Positions 17,290-25,646 are shown, counted from the first letter of the stretch. The stretch: 38,233 nucleotides of DNA from an uncultured Polaribacter sp. (GCA_913020555.1 CAJWAC010000017.1:1-38233), one strand, 5' to 3'. Notes: generated by a model from the letters alone, not told the origin. A program made the numbers and translations.

Positions 17290-17985
17290 ATGAAACTAAA
17301 ATATTTAATTTTACTCTGTTCATTAGCCTTATTATCATATTCGTGCGAAGAAAATAGTATAAACATAAATGATGATAATTTGCTTTTAGGAAGTTGGATT
17401 GAACCCAATTATGAAGGAGAAAGAATTACCTTTAAAAGAAGTAATAAACTGCTAGATAAATCTTACGGCATAACTTTTATCCAAAATGGAAGTTTTACTG
17501 AAAAAACCTCTGGTTTTTGTGGAACACCTCCTTTATCTTTTTTTAATATTGAAGGCACTTTTGCTTTAGATAACAATTTAATAAGTATTTCTAATGAAGG
17601 CTACACTTCCTCTTATATCTGGACTATTTTAGAATTGACAGAAAATAAATTAGTAGTAAAAATAGAGCTATCTGAACAAGAAAAAGAACATAGAGCATTA
17701 ATGGAGCTATTCAATGAAATCTCAGAAATTGCTTTTAAAGAACCATGTATAGATGCTAATGAGTGGGAGTTTATACCTTATGGCGCCAAAGCTTGTGGGG
17801 GTCCTCAAGGATATCTTCCTTATTCAAAAAACATAAACATTCAGACTTTTTTAGAAAAAGTAAATGCTTACACAGCCGCAGAAAAAAAATATAATGTTAA
17901 CTGGAGTATAATTTCAGACTGTGCTTTTATTAACCCTCCAAAAAATGTTGGATGCCAAAATGGTTATCCTGTATTGAATTATTAA
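17290..17985 (+). CDS. Lipocalin-like lipoprotein with a second cysteine-rich domain
   Basis: A 231-residue lipoprotein with lipobox SYSC (Cys19) followed by EEN, just as in the preceding gene. Residues about 30-135 look like a lipocalin-type small barrel (GSWIEP, YGITFIQNGSF, IEGTFALDNNLISI, IWTILELTENKLVV). The C-terminal part (about 140-231) has KACGGPQGYLPYSKNI and four further cysteines (PC, SDC, VGC), suggesting disulfides outside the cytoplasm. The role is unknown; the N-terminal barrel hints at binding of a small hydrophobic ligand, which is only an inference from fold. It lies 10 bp upstream of the third lipoprotein gene. Confidence 0.72.
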   Translation: MKLKYLILLCSLALLSYSCEENSININDDNLLLGSWIEPNYEGERITFKRSNKLLDKSYGITFIQNGSFTEKTSGFCGTPPLSFFNIEGTFALDNNLISISNEGYTSSYIWTILELTENKLVVKIELSEQEKEHRALMELFNEISEIAFKEPCIDANEWEFIPYGAKACGGPQGYLPYSKNINIQTFLEKVNAYTAAEKKYNVNWSIISDCAFINPPKNVGCQNGYPVLNY

Positions 17986-17995
17986 ATTTATAATT

Positions 17996-18403
17996 ATGAA
18001 AAAAATAACCTTACTTTTTGTTAGTTTAATCCTTTTTTACTCTTGTTTAGATAGTGACAATGATGCTCCAAATTTAGCCTATCAAATACTACCAATTGAT
18101 GAGTATACAACTCCAGATAGTTTTACTTTTGGACAAAGAGACACCATAAAATTAAAGTACTCTTTACCAAACGGTTGTTATTATTTTGATGATATTTACT
18201 ACGAATATCAAGATACTGCAAGAGTAGTGGCAATACGATCTATAAGAGATTTAGATGCAGTATGCACTGAAGCTGTAGTACAATACGATTATGATTTAAT
18301 TGTAACCGCAACACAAGCAGAAGACTATCTTTTTAAATTTTACAAAGGAGAAGATGCAAATGGAGATAGTATTTTTGAAGAAGTTGTAGTTCCTGTAAAT
18401 TAG
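17996..18403 (+). CDS. Small lipoprotein preceding the ECF sigma gene
   Basis: A 135-residue lipoprotein with lipobox FYSC (Cys17) followed by LDSDND, an acidic stretch like Bacteroidota surface-export signals. The mature part includes PNGCYYFDDIYYEYQDT and a cysteine near residue 97 (AVCTEAV), probably pairing with Cys 60. The C-terminal strand FKFYKGEDANGDSIFEEVVVPV resembles an immunoglobulin-like end strand. No function is known. Its stop codon overlaps the first possible codons of the sigma factor gene, so the two are coupled; it may be a surface partner of the signalling unit. Confidence 0.72.
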   Translation: MKKITLLFVSLILFYSCLDSDNDAPNLAYQILPIDEYTTPDSFTFGQRDTIKLKYSLPNGCYYFDDIYYEYQDTARVVAIRSIRDLDAVCTEAVVQYDYDLIVTATQAEDYLFKFYKGEDANGDSIFEEVVVPVN

Positions 18404-18944
18404 ATTTATCAAACTAGAAGCACTTATAGAAAAATGTTGTGAGCAAAATTTAGAAGCTCAGTCTAAAGTTTATCACCTTTTTGCGGATAAACTTTTTGCT
18501 GTTTCTTTAAAATACTCTAAAAACTATCAAGATGCAGAAGACAATTTACAAGATAGTTTTTTAACTATTTTTGATAAAATTCAACAATACAAACACAAAG
18601 GATCTTTTGAAGGATGGTTAAAAAGAATTACGATTCATACAGCAATTCAGAAATACAGAAAAAAAGCTCCTTTAGAAATTGTAAAAGAAGTTTCTGATGA
18701 TATAGAAGATGAAGTTATAGATTTTAAAAACACAACTTTTCATCTAGACGTTTTATTAAACTGTATTCAGCAATTGCCAGATAGATATCGATTAATTTTT
18801 AATTTGTATGCGTTAGATAATTATTCACATAAGGAAATTGCAAAACTGTTGAATATCTCTGAAGGAACCTCAAAATCAAACTTGTCTAGAGCAAGAAAGA
18901 TTTTGAAAAATAAATTAGAAATGTTGAAAAATGAACAAAATTAA
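18399..18944 (+). CDS. ECF RNA polymerase sigma factor with no NTG start codon
   Basis: An open frame of 181 codons encodes a clear ECF sigma factor that has no ATG, GTG or TTG near its start. After a stop at 18396-18398 it reads ATT AGA TTT ATC AAA CTA GAA, then the region 2 core (YSKNYQDAEDNLQDSFLTIF; FEGWLKRITIHTAIQKYR), a short linker, and region 4 (LPDRYRLIFNLYALDNY; HKEIAKLLNISEGTSKSNLS). Homologous N-termini would begin just before KLEALIEKC, so ATT at 18399 or ATC at 18408 is the likely start. The ATT overlaps the preceding stop TAG, and the frame's own stop overlaps the next ATG by one base. A single-base sequence error is the main alternative. The product would direct RNA polymerase to a surface-stress or signalling regulon, held back by its neighbour. 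Confidence 0.85.
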   Translation: MRFIKLEALIEKCCEQNLEAQSKVYHLFADKLFAVSLKYSKNYQDAEDNLQDSFLTIFDKIQQYKHKGSFEGWLKRITIHTAIQKYRKKAPLEIVKEVSDDIEDEVIDFKNTTFHLDVLLNCIQQLPDRYRLIFNLYALDNYSHKEIAKLLNISEGTSKSNLSRARKILKNKLEMLKNEQN

Positions 18945-20233
18945 TGGGCGATAAAAAAATAGATAATTTGTTTCAGGAACAACTCAAAAAATTGGAAGTT
19001 TCTCCAAATAAAAGAGTATGGAACAATATTGAAGCCAAACTTAAAAAGAAAAAGCGAAAGGTTTTTCCTTTTTGGTGGTTTTCAGGTGCTGTTGCCTCAA
19101 TTATACTCTTAACTTTTATTTTTAACGAATATTCCTCAGTTGAAAATCCTAAATTTAATATAAATCCTGATAAAACAATAACAATTATTCCTGAACGCGA
19201 AACAATCATCAACAATAAAATTGATAGTTTAGATTTGAAAAATAATCGTAAAAATGAAATTTTACTTTCTAAAGAAGATAATGTGATAAAGGTTGATAAA
19301 AATAAAATTCAAAATTCACGTTCACAAAAAGAAATCTATAAACCAAGAAAAAGTAAAACGTCCTTAATTTTGAATTATAATTCTGTTGCTACCAATTTTA
19401 GAATAGTACCACAAGAATCTCCTTTAAAGATTTCAAAAAGAACCACTATTAAATACAATGATAAAAAATTAGATATTGCAAGTGTAATTAAAACAGAAGA
19501 AAATGCAAATGATAATAAATCTGAAAATAATTGGTCTATTGCGCCATCATTTGCTGTTCTAAAATCAAATTCTCTATCGGATACCTCTCCAATTAATGCA
19601 GGTTTGTCAGAATCTACTTCTGGCGAAAACAGTTATTCATATGGTGTGCAAGTTGCATATCAAATAAATAAGAAATGGTCTATTCAATCTGGAATTCATC
19701 TTCAAGAAAACAGTTATGCTAACAACCAAGTTTCTGTTAACAGTTCTTCAGAAAGAAACCCTTTTGCCACAGCCTTTTCCAATGGTGATGTATTTTCTTT
19801 TAACAAAAATAATGACATCACTGAAAGTGCCCAACTAATAGGTAATTCTGTTTTAAATGCTGGAAATTCTAATACTGGAAATATTTCCCAAAACTATGGT
19901 TATGTTGAAATACCTATAGAAGTGAAATATAACTTTTCGAATAGTAACAAACTACAAACTCAATTTGTAACAGGATTTAGTACTTTGTTTTTAAATAAAA
20001 ACGAAGTTATTTTAGATACGCAAAATTTTTCTAGAACTTTGGAAGCCGCAAACCTAAATAACATCAATTTTAGTGGAAACATCGGCTTTGATTTCAATTA
20101 TAATTTATCCAAAAAAATAGCTTTAAACTTAAATCCAATGTTTAAAGTACAGTTCAATACATTTAGTAATAATTCCAATGGATTTGCACCGTTTAATATT
20201 GGAATTTACACAGGTATTAAATATCAATTTTAA
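18944..20233 (+). CDS. Anti-sigma-like / outer-membrane beta-barrel fusion protein
   Basis: A 429-residue protein with three parts. Residues 1-40 form a charged cytoplasmic head (DNLFQEQLKKLEVSPNKRVWNNI) like the short anti-sigma region seen beside Bacteroidota ECF sigma genes. One hydrophobic helix spans about 43-61. After a Lys/Asn-rich periplasmic linker to about 190, the C-terminal 235 residues show alternating strands (YGVQVAYQINKKWSIQSGI; YVEIPIEVKYNF) and end in an aromatic (YQF), as in PorT-like outer-membrane barrels. It probably holds the sigma factor at the inner membrane and senses the outer membrane, although both parts cannot be embedded in one membrane. It starts one base before the end of the sigma gene. 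Confidence 0.8.
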   Translation: MGDKKIDNLFQEQLKKLEVSPNKRVWNNIEAKLKKKKRKVFPFWWFSGAVASIILLTFIFNEYSSVENPKFNINPDKTITIIPERETIINNKIDSLDLKNNRKNEILLSKEDNVIKVDKNKIQNSRSQKEIYKPRKSKTSLILNYNSVATNFRIVPQESPLKISKRTTIKYNDKKLDIASVIKTEENANDNKSENNWSIAPSFAVLKSNSLSDTSPINAGLSESTSGENSYSYGVQVAYQINKKWSIQSGIHLQENSYANNQVSVNSSSERNPFATAFSNGDVFSFNKNNDITESAQLIGNSVLNAGNSNTGNISQNYGYVEIPIEVKYNFSNSNKLQTQFVTGFSTLFLNKNEVILDTQNFSRTLEAANLNNINFSGNIGFDFNYNLSKKIALNLNPMFKVQFNTFSNNSNGFAPFNIGIYTGIKYQF

Positions 20234-20410
20234 AACTATTTAGAAATGGATTTACCCTATATTTTGGTGTTTATCCATGATATTTAGACGTTTAGCGAAG
20301 TTAGTTTCTAAAACCTAAATTAATGCATATCTTTAAGTTCTAATTGAGTTTAGTATTTTAAGTTTATTAAAAATAATTGCTTCGAAATCAATAATGTTAA
20401 AAATCACAAA
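20234..20410. other. 177-bp intergenic gap with no feature found
   Basis: AT-rich sequence between the sigma operon and a small orphan gene. I see no TAnnTTTG box, no strong hairpin with a T-run, no tRNA and no plausible small open frame. The sigma operon may therefore read through, or end by a factor-dependent process. Confidence 0.5.
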
Positions 20411-20755
20411 ATGAAGCTTATTGAAGTTACGTACAGAACATTATCAGGTACTAAAAAAATTCTAAAAATTCCAGGAAGAAAATCAACACAATGGATCATT
20501 TATCAGGACAATGAACCAAAATATTATGTAGATTTATTTGATTTGTCCATAGAATCTAATGCTATGATGAATAGTTTAGTTTTGTGCACCAAAAGCAAAA
20601 TGAGAGATGTTTTAACATTGATTAACAAAAAAAACAATATAAACTTATCTACCCGAAATTTTTCAAGTTTAGGTTTTCACAAAACAAGAGATAGTAAGAT
20701 TGTAAATATTGATTTAAAACCTCTACCAGAAGAATGGCTAGATTATTCTTTATAG
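20411..20755 (+). CDS. Small protein of unknown function
   Basis: A 114-residue soluble protein without signal or membrane segments. It is rich in Lys and Ser, begins MKLIEVTYRTLSGTKKILKIPGRK and has TKSKMRDVLTLINKK in the middle. I do not recognise a family. Base composition and codon use look like the neighbours. Its last 13 bp overlap the end of the convergent asparaginase gene, which supports it being real, although it is short. Confidence 0.6.
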   Translation: MKLIEVTYRTLSGTKKILKIPGRKSTQWIIYQDNEPKYYVDLFDLSIESNAMMNSLVLCTKSKMRDVLTLINKKNNINLSTRNFSSLGFHKTRDSKIVNIDLKPLPEEWLDYSL

Positions 20756-21804
20756 ATTTTAACTACTAAATCCCCTTTGTCGTTCATAGAAGCTCTGTAC
20801 ATTCCTGCTGTATTAAACTCAAAAGACATATTTCCATTTTTATCTAAAGCAACAACACCTCCAGTGCCACCAAGTGTTGTTAATTTGTTTTGAATAACAT
20901 CCTTTGTGGCTGCTTTTAATGTTTTCTGTTGATACTCAATTTGCGCAGAAATGTCATAAGCTACCTGACTTCTAATAAAGTATTCTCCCCAACCTGTAGA
21001 AGAAACTCCACAAGTCTTATTATTTGCATAAGTTCCTGATCCTATAATTGGAGCATCTCCAATTCTTCCCCATCTTTTGTTAGTCATTCCACCTGTTGAT
21101 GTTCCTGCAGCAATATTTCCATTTTTATCTAAAGCTACACAACCAACAGTGCCAAATTTTGAATTTTTGATATCAGCATCATAAAAAGCGGCTTTTTTAT
21201 CATTGTGGTCTAGTTCTGTTTTATTTATATTTTTTATTTTTTGTAAAGATTTAAAACGTCTTTCTGTGTAAAAATAACTTGGTGCTACAATTTCTAAACC
21301 TTTTTCTTTTGCAAATACTGATGCTCCTTTTCCAGAGAGCATTACGTGATCAGAATCGGTCATTACCTTTATTGCCAATTCAATCGGACTTTTTACATCG
21401 GTAACACCTGCAATAGCTCCAGCATTTAAAGTTTTTCCGTCCATAAATGAAGCATCCAATTCATTGGTTTCTTCATGCGTAAAAACAGCACCTTTACCGG
21501 CATTAAACAAAGGCGATTCTTCCATTACTTGAATTGTTTTCATTACAGCTTGTTGACTAGTTCCACCGCTTTTCAATATTGTATATCCAACTTTTATCGC
21601 TTCACTTAACTTTTCTTGATAAGCCAATTCTTTTTCAGGAGTCATATTTTTCTTTAAAATAGTTCCTGCGCCTCCATGAATAATAATTGCAAAATCATTC
21701 ACTTTTTTATTTGATAAGATATCTGCTTCGTCATTCATTTTTGAATTGAAATTACATCCTAAAAAAAGAATTATTGACAACAGTAAAAGAAGTAATTTTT
21801 TCAT
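20743..21804 (-). CDS. Exported isoaspartyl peptidase / L-asparaginase (Ntn hydrolase)
   Basis: Plant-type asparaginase of 353 residues that hydrolyses isoaspartyl dipeptides and asparagine. It is made as a precursor that cleaves itself before a threonine: Thr219 lies in the FGTVGCVALD motif, and the downstream STGGMTNKRWGRIGDAP and IIGSGTYA substrate loops are intact. The start carries a signal with lipobox FLGC (Cys17), so it is a lipoprotein outside the cytoplasm. The N-terminal half has FAIIIHGGAGTI and AGKGAVFTHEETNELDASFMDG. It is divergent from an ALDH gene and overlaps the small orphan gene by 13 bp. Confidence 0.93.
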   Translation of the reverse strand: MKKLLLLLLSIILFLGCNFNSKMNDEADILSNKKVNDFAIIIHGGAGTILKKNMTPEKELAYQEKLSEAIKVGYTILKSGGTSQQAVMKTIQVMEESPLFNAGKGAVFTHEETNELDASFMDGKTLNAGAIAGVTDVKSPIELAIKVMTDSDHVMLSGKGASVFAKEKGLEIVAPSYFYTERRFKSLQKIKNINKTELDHNDKKAAFYDADIKNSKFGTVGCVALDKNGNIAAGTSTGGMTNKRWGRIGDAPIIGSGTYANNKTCGVSSTGWGEYFIRSQVAYDISAQIEYQQKTLKAATKDVIQNKLTTLGGTGGVVALDKNGNMSFEFNTAGMYRASMNDKGDLVVKIYKE

Positions 21805-21869
21805 AATTTGTTAAATTTTAAACAATAAGTTTTGTTTTTGTTAAATTTATATATATGTGAATTTATTCG

Positions 21870-21890
21870 TAAATTCGCTCTTCGAATTTA
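21870..21890. promoter_or_regulatory. Dyad upstream of the ALDH7-type gene
   Basis: TAAATTCG at 21870-21877 and its exact complement CGAATTTA at 21883-21890, separated by five bases, lie between the divergent asparaginase and ALDH genes. Each arm resembles a -7 box with TTCG in place of TTTG, so it could be a pair of divergent promoters or an operator for a dimeric regulator. Confidence 0.4.
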
Positions 21891-21913
21891 AATAACTTAA
21901 ACAACACTACAAA

Positions 21914-23455
21914 ATGACTGATTTTGGAATGGATAAAGCTTTAAAAGATTTAGGCTTACAAGATATTAATAATGGAACTTCAACAGGTTCAAATAACTTT
22001 TCTAATGGAGAAATTATTGAATCATACTCTCCTGTTGATGGTAAATTGATTGGTAAAGTAAAAACTACCACTAAAGAAGATTATGAAAAAGTGATGGATG
22101 CTGCTACAAAAGCATTTTTATCTTTTAGAAATATGCCTGCTCCACAAAGAGGAGAAATTGTACGTCAGTTTGGTAATAAATTACGAGATCTCAAAGAACC
22201 ATTAGGTAAATTAGTTTCTTATGAAATGGGAAAATCATTACAAGAAGGTTATGGCGAAGTCCAAGAAATGATTGACATCTGCGATTTTGCTGTAGGTTTA
22301 TCACGTCAATTAAACGGGCAAACAATTCCATCAGAAAGACCGGGCCATGTTATGAGAGAACAATGGCATCCTATAGGCGTTGTTGGCATTATTTCTGCAT
22401 TTAACTTTCCAGTAGCTGTTTGGGCATGGAATACAGCTTTAGCCTGGATTTGCGGTGATGTGTGTGTGTGGAAAGCTTCTGAAAAAGCTCCTTTATGTGC
22501 TGTAGCTTGTCAAAACATTATTGCAGAAATATTAAAAGAAAATAATTTACCGGAAGGCATTTCTTGTATTATAAATGGAGATTACAAAGTAGGAGAAATG
22601 ATGACTACAGATAGCAGAATTCCTTTAGTTTCTGCAACAGGATCTACAAGAATGGGCAGAATTGTTGGCGCAACAGTAGCGCAGCGTTTTGGTAAATCTT
22701 TATTAGAATTAGGAGGTAATAACGCTATAATTATTACACCAACTGCAGATTTAAAAGTGGTTGTACCTGGTGCAGTATTTGGTGCTGTTGGAACTTGTGG
22801 TCAAAGATGTACTTCTACCAGAAGATTAATTATTCATGAATCTGTTTATGATAAAGTAAAAGATGCAATTGTTGGTGCATATAAACAATTGGTTATTGGA
22901 AATCCTTTAGATGAAAAAAATCATATTGGTCCATTAATTGATCATGATGCTGTAAATACATATTTAGCTGCTATAGAAAAAGCACAAACTGAAGGTGGAG
23001 CTATATTGGTTGAAGGTGGCGTTTTAGAAGGTGACGGTTACGAATCTGGTTGTTATGTAAAACCAGCAATAATTGAAGCTGAAAATCATTTCGAAATTGT
23101 ACAACACGAAACGTTTGCTCCTATCTTATATTTAATGAAATATAGTGGTGAAGTTGAAAATGCAATTGCAAAACAAAACGGAGTTGCGCAAGGTTTATCA
23201 TCAGCAATTATGACCAACGAAATGAAAGAAGCAGAAAAGTTCTTGTCTTACGCAGGTTCTGATTGTGGAATTGCAAATGTAAACATTGGTACTTCTGGAG
23301 CTGAAATTGGCGGTGCTTTTGGTGGTGAAAAAGAAACTGGTGGTGGACGTGAATCTGGTTCTGATGCTTGGAAAGTTTATATGAGACGTCAAACAAATAC
23401 CATAAATTATTCAGATGAATTGCCTTTAGCACAAGGTATTAAGTTTGATTTATAA
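21914..23455 (+). CDS. ALDH7-type aldehyde dehydrogenase (alpha-aminoadipic semialdehyde dehydrogenase-like)
   Basis: A 513-residue NAD-dependent dehydrogenase most like antiquitin-type (ALDH7) enzymes that oxidise alpha-aminoadipic semialdehyde in lysine breakdown. The nucleophile is Cys299 in GTCGQRCTSTRRL, with general base Glu266 (LLELGGNN) and the NAD-site SAFNFPVAVWAWN near 161-173. The C-terminal KKE-type ending GGEKETGGGRESGSDAWKVYMRRQTNT is typical of ALDH7. No other lysine-degradation gene is close by. A strong terminator follows the stop. Confidence 0.93.
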   Translation: MTDFGMDKALKDLGLQDINNGTSTGSNNFSNGEIIESYSPVDGKLIGKVKTTTKEDYEKVMDAATKAFLSFRNMPAPQRGEIVRQFGNKLRDLKEPLGKLVSYEMGKSLQEGYGEVQEMIDICDFAVGLSRQLNGQTIPSERPGHVMREQWHPIGVVGIISAFNFPVAVWAWNTALAWICGDVCVWKASEKAPLCAVACQNIIAEILKENNLPEGISCIINGDYKVGEMMTTDSRIPLVSATGSTRMGRIVGATVAQRFGKSLLELGGNNAIIITPTADLKVVVPGAVFGAVGTCGQRCTSTRRLIIHESVYDKVKDAIVGAYKQLVIGNPLDEKNHIGPLIDHDAVNTYLAAIEKAQTEGGAILVEGGVLEGDGYESGCYVKPAIIEAENHFEIVQHETFAPILYLMKYSGEVENAIAKQNGVAQGLSSAIMTNEMKEAEKFLSYAGSDCGIANVNIGTSGAEIGGAFGGEKETGGGRESGSDAWKVYMRRQTNTINYSDELPLAQGIKFDL

Positions 23456-23477
23456 AATTAACAAACATGTTAAAGTT

Positions 23478-23507
23478 AAACCAGTTCTTATGAGCTGGTT
23501 TTTTTTT
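23478..23507 (+). terminator. Intrinsic terminator after the ALDH7-type gene
   Basis: AAACCAGTTC at 23478-23487 pairs with GAGCTGGTTT at 23492-23501 (one G-T pair) around the loop TTAT, followed by a run of T to 23507. It separates this gene from the serine hydrolase downstream. Confidence 0.9.
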
Positions 23508-23569
23508 GATTTAAATTTTTAGTAAATTCAAAAAAAAATAAAAAACTGCAAAAACTTAACCAAAAAAAT

Positions 23570-24856
23570 ATGAAAAGAACCAAATACTTATCTTTAATTG
23601 GACTTTTATTAATGTTACTTTCTTGTAAACCGGAAATCACTTCATTTCAGAAATTTGAATTTGTAGCGCCTGAGAAAGTTGGAATGATCTCAGATAGTTT
23701 AGCAAAAATTGATCAAATGGTAAACGCCTTTGTTAAAGCCAAAAAGTATCCTGGCGCTGTTACCTTAATTGCAAAAGAAGGAAAGATAATTTATGAATCA
23801 GAGGTTGGATTTTCAGACTCTTTAAAGACTGAGCCTTATAGAAAAGACCATTTATTTAGAATGGCATCAATGACAAAACCAATTGTTTCGGTTGCCGCAA
23901 TGCAACTCATAGAAAAAGGTAAATTGTCCTTAGACGATAAAGTTGGAAAATATATCCCTTCTTTTAAATCAACAGAAATATTAACTGGTTTTAATACTGA
24001 AGATAGCACTTGGACTTCTAAGCCAACTAAAACAACACCAACAATACGTCAGTTATTAACGCATACTGCAGGCGTTCCATATGGTTTTATGAATCCTCCT
24101 TTGAATGGTGCTATTCTTGCAAAAAATGGAATACCCGACTTAAGTACACATCTTCCACTAACAATTGAAGAAACAATGAGTAAAATAGGAGATTTACCTC
24201 TTATGCACGAACCTGGGGAAAAATGGATGTATGGCTTAAATACAGATGTTTTAGGAAGAGTTGTAGAAGTAGCATCAGGAGAAAAACTAGATGATTATAT
24301 TCGTGAAAATATTACAAAACCGTTAAAAATAGATTTTTTAGACTTTTACTTTGATACTGTTCAAAAGAAAAATCTTACAAAAGTATTTGTGCCGTCTCCA
24401 AAAGGAAAAAACATGCAAGTATCTGACATGGGGGTTATGTATATTGCTGATTACCCTACAGACGGAGCAAAAAAATATTTATCTGGCGGTAGTGGAATGA
24501 CTGGAACTGCAAGAGATTATTTCTTGTTTTGCCAAGCAATGCTTGATAACGGAACATTGTTTGGGAATGAAATATTAAAGAAAAAAACAGCACAAGAAAT
24601 GCATAAAAATCAGATAGATACTATTTCTTATCCATGGGGGCCAGCCAAATTTGGTTTTGGATTTGACGTGGCAGATGGTCATCCAACAAGGCCAGACGGA
24701 ACTTACAGTTGGGGAGGAGCATTTAGTACTGTTTTTTGGATTGATCCTAAAAATGAACTTATTGTAATTCAATTAAGGCAAGTACTGCAGTCTGCATTTA
24801 ATCAAGAAATTAATGCTGCTTTAGAGAAAATTGTTTACAGCGCTATTCAAAAATAA
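23570..24856 (+). CDS. Serine hydrolase of the beta-lactamase/esterase VIII family, lipoprotein
   Basis: A 428-residue exported hydrolase with lipobox LLSC (Cys19). It has the SxxK nucleophile motif S100-M-T-K103 (MASMTKPIVSVAAM), a Tyr-containing motif near residue 221 (WMYGLNTDVLGR; spacing YxxN rather than YxN), and WGGAFSTVFWIDPKN near the end in place of the KTG box. That WGG form is typical of family VIII esterases and EstB-like proteins rather than true beta-lactamases, so an esterase or peptidase outside the cytoplasm is likelier than antibiotic resistance. The DUF1295 gene begins 10 bp after its stop. Confidence 0.9.
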   Translation: MKRTKYLSLIGLLLMLLSCKPEITSFQKFEFVAPEKVGMISDSLAKIDQMVNAFVKAKKYPGAVTLIAKEGKIIYESEVGFSDSLKTEPYRKDHLFRMASMTKPIVSVAAMQLIEKGKLSLDDKVGKYIPSFKSTEILTGFNTEDSTWTSKPTKTTPTIRQLLTHTAGVPYGFMNPPLNGAILAKNGIPDLSTHLPLTIEETMSKIGDLPLMHEPGEKWMYGLNTDVLGRVVEVASGEKLDDYIRENITKPLKIDFLDFYFDTVQKKNLTKVFVPSPKGKNMQVSDMGVMYIADYPTDGAKKYLSGGSGMTGTARDYFLFCQAMLDNGTLFGNEILKKKTAQEMHKNQIDTISYPWGPAKFGFGFDVADGHPTRPDGTYSWGGAFSTVFWIDPKNELIVIQLRQVLQSAFNQEINAALEKIVYSAIQK

Positions 24857-24866
24857 AAAATATTTA

Positions 24867-25646
24867 ATGACCTTATTTTTACAAGCCTCGCTTATCATTT
24901 GGATTTTAGTAACCTTACTCTGGCTACTAAGTGTTGCTATAAAAAATGTAAGTATTGTAGACATTTTCTGGGGATTTGGTTTTGTTGTTGTCAATGCTTT
25001 TTATGTCTGCAATTTAGAGGTAATAAACCCAAGAAATTGGTTGCTTCTTTTATTGGTTAGTGTTTGGGGATTGCGTTTAACTCTTTATTTAGCGATTAGA
25101 AATATTGGAAAAGGAGAAGACTACAGATATCAACAATTCAGAAAAGATTATGGCGCAAAACGCTATTGGTGGTTTTCATATTTCCAAGTGTTTTTATTGC
25201 AAGGTGCTTTAATTTTAATTGTTTCCTTGCCTTATTTAGGAGTTCATTTCAGTGTATCTTCTGGTGAATTAAACGTGTTAGATTATCTGGCTACTATTGT
25301 TTGGTTTGTTGGCTTTAGTTTTGAAGCTGGTGGTGATTATCAATTATATCAGTTTAAAAAGAATCCGAAGAATAACGGTAAAGTTTTAAATACTGGTTTT
25401 TGGAAATATACAAGACACCCCAATTATTTTGGAGACTCTGCCGTTTGGTGGGCTTATGCTTTATTTAGTATTTCTGCTGGCGGGTATTGGCAAATTATTG
25501 GAGCTATAATTATGACTTTATTAATTATTAAAGTTTCTGGAGTTGCTATGTTAGAAAGAACATTAAAAACCTCAAAACCAAAATATAAAGACTATGTAAA
25601 AGCAACAAGTTCTTTTTTACCATGGTTTCCTAAAAAAGAATTATGA
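24867..25646 (+). CDS. DUF1295 / steroid 5-alpha-reductase-like membrane protein
   Basis: A 259-residue protein with about six membrane helices and the signature TRHPNYFGDSAVWWAY near its C-terminal third, the nucleotide-binding H-P-N-Y motif shared by DUF1295, isoprenylcysteine methyltransferase and sterol-reductase-like proteins. The substrate is unknown. I chose ATG at 24867 because the longer frame begins with TTG at 24831 inside the hydrolase gene. It overlaps the next small gene by 4 bp (ATGA), so the pair is coupled. Confidence 0.85.
   Translation: MTLFLQASLIIWILVTLLWLLSVAIKNVSIVDIFWGFGFVVVNAFYVCNLEVINPRNWLLLLLVSVWGLRLTLYLAIRNIGKGEDYRYQQFRKDYGAKRYWWFSYFQVFLLQGALILIVSLPYLGVHFSVSSGELNVLDYLATIVWFVGFSFEAGGDYQLYQFKKNPKNNGKVLNTGFWKYTRHPNYFGDSAVWWAYALFSISAGGYWQIIGAIIMTLLIIKVSGVAMLERTLKTSKPKYKDYVKATSSFLPWFPKKEL

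Noticed and set aside
18396-18403. Programmed +1 frameshift from the third lipoprotein into the sigma frame
   Set aside because: The final AAT codon followed by TAG offers no good slip pairing, and a lipoprotein-sigma fusion would place the sigma domain outside the cytoplasm.
24831-24866. Longer N-terminus for the DUF1295 protein
   Set aside because: It begins with TTG inside the upstream hydrolase gene; ATG 24867 is a better start.
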